A stretch of 64,000 bases of DNA, from contig NZ_CP088936.1 in the NCBI RefSeq assembly GCF_021165755.1, forward strand, positions 620,001 through 684,000. The letters run 5' to 3'. Each line of letters starts with the position of its first letter. The stretch's first letter is position 1. Shown one piece after another: positions 58,594 to 64,000 of this stretch. The translations under genes and the position numbers were made by a program. This DNA comes from Borrelia sp. RT5S (GTDB lineage Bacteria > Spirochaetota > Spirochaetia > Borreliales > Borreliaceae). The notes below the pieces were generated by a model. That model saw nothing but the letters and a program-made list of their open reading frames with translations. It made no database searches and had not been told where the DNA came from.

Positions 58594-60420
58594 TTATTTT
58601 AATGTATGTATGTATTCCCATATTTTTGAATCTCTGTCTACTGTTTTTCGGCTAACATTTTTAATGATATCTTGGCTTGATATTATTTTTATGCTTTTCC
58701 TAGCTCTAGTTACTGCGGTATAGAGTAGTTCTTTTGTTAAGAAGGGATGATCTTCTATTATGATTACTACACTTTCATATTCAGAACCTTGGCTTTTATG
58801 TATTGTTGTAGCAAAGCTAAGTTCATATTTATTTAGTAAGTTAAAATTTATTTTTTTATATTTTTCATTATCTCTTTTAAACAAAGCGTAAATTTTAGAA
58901 TTTTCTTTAAAGAGAATTCCTCTTTCTCCATTAAATAAATCATTTTTATAGTCATTTTGAGTAATAAGAATTATTTGTCCAACTAAATTACCATGAATTT
59001 TTTTTAAATGAGTTTTTATGCTTTCATTTATTCTTTTTGTTCCAAATTTCCCAAGATTTCTTGAGCATAAAATAGTTTTGTTGATTAAAATGTTAAGAAT
59101 TGATTCTATTTTTTCATCTGTTAATAATTTAAGATTAAAGCCGGATATATTTTCATATAGGGTTGTTGTGTAATTGAGTAATTCATTTTCTATGCTTATT
59201 TTGTTTATATCCTTTAAAAGCATGCTGTTACCATTATTAATTTGGGTAAAGATTAAATCTTCGTTTTCTTTATATATTGCTTCTGCTAGCAAGTTAATCT
59301 CTTGGTTGCTTCTGAAATTTTTTTTAAGTATTTCTACATTTTCATTGTTTATGTCTTTTATTTTAACAAGACTTGCATACACGTTGCCCCCAGATATTGA
59401 TGGAAGCTGATTTTTATCCCCTGTTATTATAAGTTTTGTGTTTATATGGACTGCCTTGAGTAACTTTAAGAAAGTGCTTGCATCTACCATAGATGTTTCA
59501 TCAACTATGATTATGTCAAAATCTAAAGGATTTTTTTCATTGTATTTGTAATCTTTATTGATAAATGAAATTTTTAATAATTTGTGTACCGTACCATATT
59601 CTGTTTCAAGATTTTTAAATGTTTCTTTTAAGCTCGATTTCAGCTTTTGACTTGCTTTTCCAGTTGATGCTATGAGTGCTACTTTTTGCTTGGTGTCTAA
59701 ACCAATATCAATTGCTTTTAGAATGTAACCGATGGTTGTTGTTTTTCCTGTACCAGGACCTCCGCTTAGAATAAAAAAGTTACTTTTTAAAGATTTTCCA
59801 ATTGAGCTTACTTGCTCTTTGTTTAAGCCTTTAGTATTTAAATTCGTCATGATATTTTGTACTGTCTGTTTGCTAATTTTACTCTTGCTGTTTTTGATTC
59901 TTTCGTCTATCTTTTTAATTAATTCTTCTTCTTCCCTGAAATTTTTTTGAGTGTAAATATTAGTATTGCTTTCTAGTATTAAAGGAGTTGTTATTTTTTC
60001 ATTTAAATTAAGATCTTTTATTATATTGCGTTGCTTTAAACATAATACTATTTCGTTGATTTTGGTTATTCTTGTAAATTGTTTAAGTCCTTCCAGTATT
60101 TGTATTGATTTTCTATAAAATTTATCTTCCTCTTCAAGTTCAAGGTAAGCATTCTCTATTGTTTTTGCAATATTGTCTATTAGTAAGCTGATATTAGCTC
60201 TTAAATGTCCTTTAGAAAGATAATTGAATAAGAATATTAAAAATATAGTAAGCTCTTCATACATTCCGTCTTTGATGTTACCTATCAGTAGATGTGATTT
60301 GTAATAATTTTCTATATTTATATTTAGTATTTCAATTAGTTCACAGATTTTAAGTTCGGGATTTAAGTAATTTCTCTTATTATCTTTTAAGAATTCTCTT
60401 AAGACTAGATAATTTCTCAT
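58594..60420 (-). CDS. recD: Exodeoxyribonuclease V alpha subunit RecD
   Basis: The 5'-3' helicase of the RecBCD recombination and repair enzyme. The 608-residue protein has Walker A SGGPGTGKTTTIGYIL near residue 218, the DEAD-type VDETSMVDAS, GDKNQLPS, and the C-terminal TTIHKSQGSEYESVVIII. The N-terminal ~180 residues are diverged, as usual. It follows recB by 17 bases and completes a recC-recB-recD operon on the minus strand. Confidence 0.93.
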   Translation of the reverse strand: MRNYLVLREFLKDNKRNYLNPELKICELIEILNINIENYYKSHLLIGNIKDGMYEELTIFLIFLFNYLSKGHLRANISLLIDNIAKTIENAYLELEEEDKFYRKSIQILEGLKQFTRITKINEIVLCLKQRNIIKDLNLNEKITTPLILESNTNIYTQKNFREEEELIKKIDERIKNSKSKISKQTVQNIMTNLNTKGLNKEQVSSIGKSLKSNFFILSGGPGTGKTTTIGYILKAIDIGLDTKQKVALIASTGKASQKLKSSLKETFKNLETEYGTVHKLLKISFINKDYKYNEKNPLDFDIIIVDETSMVDASTFLKLLKAVHINTKLIITGDKNQLPSISGGNVYASLVKIKDINNENVEILKKNFRSNQEINLLAEAIYKENEDLIFTQINNGNSMLLKDINKISIENELLNYTTTLYENISGFNLKLLTDEKIESILNILINKTILCSRNLGKFGTKRINESIKTHLKKIHGNLVGQIILITQNDYKNDLFNGERGILFKENSKIYALFKRDNEKYKKINFNLLNKYELSFATTIHKSQGSEYESVVIIIEDHPFLTKELLYTAVTRARKSIKIISSQDIIKNVSRKTVDRDSKIWEYIHTLK

Positions 60421-60437
60421 ATTTTCCTTTCAATTAT

Positions 60438-63400
60438 TTAAGTTATAACTATCTGCTCCAAGTCTAATTCTTTAAAGTTTGGTAGGGCTGTATAGATTCC
60501 ATTCTGAGAGTCAGACTGACTTTCTGTTCCCTTCCCAAATGCCCTTGTAAAGAGGTATAGTATCCCTCCGAAGTTTTTATCGTACTCATCCATGTTCTTA
60601 AATAGTATTTTTCTTAGCCCCAGTGCATAAATTTTGTATTGTAAATCATAACGTTCTTGTTTCATTACTTCCTTTAAGTTTGCCAGATGATAGTCCCGTA
60701 TGTTTTGTCCAAGATAATTTGTTTTATAGTCTAGAATGTATACCTTATTATTAATTTTAAAGGTAAGGTCGATTATGCCTTTGATGTATCCGCCTTTCAA
60801 ATCTAAATTAAGATTTTTGTAATTCAAAAATAGGTTCCTCTCTTCATTAGGTTTGCTATCTATTTTAACTAAAAATTCCATTTCCTTTTGTAATTCCTGA
60901 AGATCGCATAACCTTGCGTCAATAAATTTAATTTTTGTGTTCAACATATTGTAAACCATTTGTAAAAGTGCTTCTTGTATTTCAGATGTGTTTAGATTTG
61001 AATTGAAATATCTTATCTTTTTTTGTACGAGATTTAGGCTCATTTCTTGAAAAGTTTCAAAAGTGCCTTTTGCAACGCTAAAATCTATGTCTTCCATAAT
61101 AGCATGCAAAATATTTCCAATATCTTTACCCCTTGGAAGTGTTTCTTTGATAAAATCATCATTAGCATAATCTGCGTCATCTCTTGCGTCTCTATTTGTG
61201 TAATATATTGATTTATGAATTGCTGCAAGGCTTGTATAGCTGTGTGTATGTTCTTTTTTAAATAAACTCTTATTTATTGGGGGCGGCGGAATTAATGCTA
61301 CATTTGTGTTACAGTCCGTATCTAGTTTATTGAATTGATGAGTTTGTAATAAATTGTGTACATTAAAGTCTAGGTTTATACCGGCAATTGTTTTTGTTTC
61401 TGCTAGAGCTAGCATTATTTGCGTTATTTTTCCTTTATTGATAATAAATAGTGCAAATCGAGCCCTTGTTGCTCCTACGTAGAAAAGGTTTTTTTCTTCG
61501 TTTAAGAATTTAAGTGTAGCAAATTCTTGGTTTTCTTTTAATTTTAAAAAATCATATTCTATTTTGTCTTCAGAACAAAATTTATAGAATGGTTCGGATG
61601 GCTTGAGTAAGGTTTTATTTTTATTGTCTTGAGGGTCGCCTATTAGAAATACAATGTTAAGGCTTAGTCCTTTTGATTTGTGAATTGTAAGTATTTCTAT
61701 GGATTTACTATCTTTAATTTCTTGCTTATCTTCGTCTTCTTCAAAGTCCTTGTTGATTATGTGGGCTTCTAGTGTAGATATTACTGATTCTACATTCTTT
61801 TCCTTGTAGTAAATTTTGGAAATGAGATCTAGGCATGCCTCATGATTATTAAGCTCTTCAAATTTTCCCTCATTTATTAGTGTTTCTCTATAGCTTCTTT
61901 TTGTGATTGCAAATTCGCTAAAGGGTGGACTACTAAAATTTTTTGCCAGTTTTATCCAGAAATTTTTGTTTGATATAATCATTTCTATTGCTTTTATTAG
62001 TGTTATTTCTTTATTCTCAAGTAAGTATATGATGTCACTAATGGATTCTTCTATGTAGTGGATTTCATTTTTTTCCATGAAGTCCAGGTACAGCTCCCAG
62101 GGAAGATTTATTATTTTACTGGTTAATACATAGTTTAAAGTTTTAAATTCTTGATTTCTGTCTAGACATTTGATTAAATAAAATACCTCACCAAATTCTT
62201 TCGTTTTAAAGAATGATCTTTCAGTTTTGTTTGTTTTAATATTTTCGCTTTGGAGTGCTTTATCTATTAGAGTCATTTCTTTTGATGTTCTACAGAGTAT
62301 TGTAATATCGGATTCTTTAATTCTTCTAAGGTTGTCATCATCGTATATTTTTCCATTTGTTAGTAAATATTTGATTGTAAGTGCCGCTTTTTGCATAGCG
62401 TTTTCATCTCTTTCAGCCTCTATTATGTTTATTCCTTCTATTTCTTCATCGTTTATAAAAATGTTATTTTTGTCATTTTTAGGTTCTGTTTTTGAGCTAC
62501 TAAATTCAATTTGTTCAATTTTTGATGTCCATGTTTTATTGTAGATATTGCTAAACATAATATTTAAAGGATCAACTAACTTTTTATTTGATCTATGGTT
62601 TATGCCTAAAGTTATTCTTGCCTCTTCCTTTGTTTTATATTTTATTCCTTGGTTATAAAATGAAACATCAGCATTTCGGAATGCATAAATTATTTGTTTA
62701 GGGTCGGCTATAAACACTAGTTTTATTCCACAAGAGTTGAGAATTTCAAATATTTCTATTTGCACAAGGTCTAAATCTTGTGCTTCATCTATTAGTATTA
62801 CTTTATATCTACTTTTTAGTGAATTTAATAAGGTCTTGTCAGGAGACTTGAGGTGTTTTCTAAAGTTCAGTATTACGTGTTTTTGATCTATTGTATTTGT
62901 TGCACTAATAACGTTTGCAAGTTCTCTTTCTATATATTTAAGGATTTTATGTTTAACACTCAATTTAATATATTTTCTGAGTTTGCTTTTCTGAATCTTT
63001 TTCTTATCTAGGTTTTGCTCTTTGTCTGTATTTGTCTCGCGACTAAGCTCTATTAAAGAATTTTTAATCCATATTTCTTTATCCAAGAGAGTAGTATTTT
63101 TATTGATATTGGATGTTATTATTTTGTGTAAGAATTTGTTGTTTATAAGTACTTCTGTTATCTTTACTATGTCTCCTTCTTTTCTATATTTAATTTCTGA
63201 AATTTTAGTTCCTTGATTATGTTTGTTAAGAAAAGTTCTCCTTTCTTCCATATTCATTGTGTTTAGTGTTTCTACTATTAGGTTATATTTCTCAATTAGT
63301 TTGTCTTTATTGGTAAGTATGTTTTGAAAAATAGTTTGTTTCTCTACCCATTCTCCAAGCTCTACTGTCTTGTCTCTTTTATAAGCATTTCTTATGCTTC

Positions 63401-63896
63401 TAATCATCTCGTCTGTGTTTCCAAAATTGGATTTAAAGATTTCAAATTCATAATTCTTTATTGCTAATTCTTTTTTAAGTCCTTCCGTTTTTCTTAAGAG
63501 TTCGTAGACTATTTCATCTATTTCTGATGTGAAATTCTCTTTTACTCTATATTGAGAGAAATTCTCTGTTTCAATTTGAAAATTATTTAGGGAATGTAAT
63601 GCAAATTTGTGTATAGTTGAGATGAAAATTTTATTTGATTGTGTGTAAATTCTCTTTAGTAATTTTTCTGTTTTGGAATTGTTGTATGCATTCTCAATTG
63701 ACTTTAATATCCTGACATGCATTTCTTCTGTTGCCTTTTTTGTAAATGTCAACACCAAGATCTCGCTTGGAGAGTATATTTTGTTTGTTAGCAAGCTTGT
63801 AATTGTGTGTTCAAGTGTGTATGTCTTTCCAGTTCCTGCTGATGCCTCAATTAATATTTTTTCGTTTTGCTCAATTTTATCCAGTATATCTTGCAT
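60438..63896 (-). CDS. recB: Exodeoxyribonuclease V beta subunit RecB
   Basis: 3'-5' helicase and nuclease subunit of RecBCD. The 1152-residue protein has Walker A IEASAGTGKTYTLEH (GTGKT at 21-25), the UvrD-like motif II in LIDEAQDLDLVQIEIFE, GDPQD and LTIHKSKGLSLNIVFLI, NLFYVGATRAR, and a C-terminal nuclease domain with GIIDLTFK and ILDYKTNYLG near residue 1055. All parts expected of an active RecB are present. The stop of recC lies 6 bases upstream of its ATG. Confidence 0.95.
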   Translation of the reverse strand: MQDILDKIEQNEKILIEASAGTGKTYTLEHTITSLLTNKIYSPSEILVLTFTKKATEEMHVRILKSIENAYNNSKTEKLLKRIYTQSNKIFISTIHKFALHSLNNFQIETENFSQYRVKENFTSEIDEIVYELLRKTEGLKKELAIKNYEFEIFKSNFGNTDEMIRSIRNAYKRDKTVELGEWVEKQTIFQNILTNKDKLIEKYNLIVETLNTMNMEERRTFLNKHNQGTKISEIKYRKEGDIVKITEVLINNKFLHKIITSNINKNTTLLDKEIWIKNSLIELSRETNTDKEQNLDKKKIQKSKLRKYIKLSVKHKILKYIERELANVISATNTIDQKHVILNFRKHLKSPDKTLLNSLKSRYKVILIDEAQDLDLVQIEIFEILNSCGIKLVFIADPKQIIYAFRNADVSFYNQGIKYKTKEEARITLGINHRSNKKLVDPLNIMFSNIYNKTWTSKIEQIEFSSSKTEPKNDKNNIFINDEEIEGINIIEAERDENAMQKAALTIKYLLTNGKIYDDDNLRRIKESDITILCRTSKEMTLIDKALQSENIKTNKTERSFFKTKEFGEVFYLIKCLDRNQEFKTLNYVLTSKIINLPWELYLDFMEKNEIHYIEESISDIIYLLENKEITLIKAIEMIISNKNFWIKLAKNFSSPPFSEFAITKRSYRETLINEGKFEELNNHEACLDLISKIYYKEKNVESVISTLEAHIINKDFEEDEDKQEIKDSKSIEILTIHKSKGLSLNIVFLIGDPQDNKNKTLLKPSEPFYKFCSEDKIEYDFLKLKENQEFATLKFLNEEKNLFYVGATRARFALFIINKGKITQIMLALAETKTIAGINLDFNVHNLLQTHQFNKLDTDCNTNVALIPPPPINKSLFKKEHTHSYTSLAAIHKSIYYTNRDARDDADYANDDFIKETLPRGKDIGNILHAIMEDIDFSVAKGTFETFQEMSLNLVQKKIRYFNSNLNTSEIQEALLQMVYNMLNTKIKFIDARLCDLQELQKEMEFLVKIDSKPNEERNLFLNYKNLNLDLKGGYIKGIIDLTFKINNKVYILDYKTNYLGQNIRDYHLANLKEVMKQERYDLQYKIYALGLRKILFKNMDEYDKNFGGILYLFTRAFGKGTESQSDSQNGIYTALPNFKELDLEQIVIT

Positions 63897-63902
63897 AAAA
63901 AA

Positions 63903-64000
63903 TTAACTTTGCGTCTTTATAAATTTAATATAAAAATCTTTTAGTAGTTTTTCTAAGGATTTATCTATGCTTAAATTATTGGTATCTTTAAATCTATTGT
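63903..64000 (-). CDS. recC: Exodeoxyribonuclease V gamma subunit RecC, C-terminal end (rest outside window)
   Basis: An open frame of 32 codons runs from the window edge to a TAA at 63903-63905, ending KFIKTQS. The fragment is too short to prove identity; the call rests on position directly before recB and on the recC-recB-recD order known in Borrelia. The helical, Lys-rich ending (LEKLLKDFYIKFI) is compatible with a RecC C-terminus. Confidence 0.65.
   Translation of the reverse strand, partial: NRFKDTNNLSIDKSLEKLLKDFYIKFIKTQS

Overview
This is a stretch of the chromosome of a Borrelia-group spirochaete. The evidence is the strong A+T bias and, above all, gene content and order: metG, pta, ksgA, argS, a pair of chemoreceptors, murB, cysS, glyA, a P66-type outer-membrane porin, lactate permease, dacA, cheD, pepD, four tRNAs, tig-clpP-clpX-lon, rpsD, mfd, fruA/fruK and recC-recB-recD. 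As I recall it, this is the order of the Lyme agent chromosome around loci BB0584-BB0634. Two departures (no nucleosidase gene between metG and pta, and a decayed helicase gene after cheD) suggest a lineage other than the type Lyme strain, perhaps a relapsing-fever or reptile-associated Borrelia; I cannot name a species. Plus-strand genes are G/T-rich and minus-strand genes A-rich on their coding strands, so the plus strand is probably the leading strand.

Layout. 1-7.3 kb: tail of a MATE transporter, murD, femA and metG (minus), pta, ksgA. 7.3-13.7 kb: ComEC-like channel, CPBP protease, acyl-CoA ligase, argS and a small membrane protein. 13.7-19.2 kb: two divergent methyl-accepting chemotaxis proteins and murB. 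19.4-24.4 kb: cysS, an envelope protein with a catalytically dead transglutaminase fold, glyA, a DjlA-like J-protein. 24.5-30.4 kb: p66, lctP, dacA, cheD and the helicase relic. 30.5-38.9 kb: pepD, tRNA-His/Arg/Leu/Gly, tig-clpP-clpX-lon, a 49-residue basic protein, rpsD. 38.9-46.3 kb: initiator tRNA, a GNAT-CDF fusion, cdd, dhhP, a GH3 hexosaminidase, a CAT tRNA, a DJ-1 protein, ackA. 46.3-58.5 kb: mfd, a LysM amidase, tRNA-Asn, rnmV, apeB, a lipoprotein, fruA/fruK, tRNA-Asp. 58.6 kb to the end: recD, recB and the end of recC.

Themes. Peptidoglycan genes recur (murD, femA, murB, dacA, the LysM amidase, the GH3 enzyme). pta and ackA link acetate with acetyl-CoA, important in an organism that takes up rather than makes most precursors; lctP, fruA and fruK move and activate carbon sources. 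Proteostasis (tig, clpP, clpX, lon, J-protein) and DNA repair (mfd, recBCD) make up most of the rest. I see no insertion sequence, prophage, CRISPR array or obvious transferred island, and no wholly new multi-gene system. The most interesting signals are small: an apparently non-canonical start for rnmV directly behind the apeB stop in the same frame, rnmV ending inside the antisense of tRNA-Asn, the GNAT-CDF fusion, the dead transglutaminase with an IPT/TIG domain, the helicase relic, and a conserved-looking micro-protein next to rpsD.
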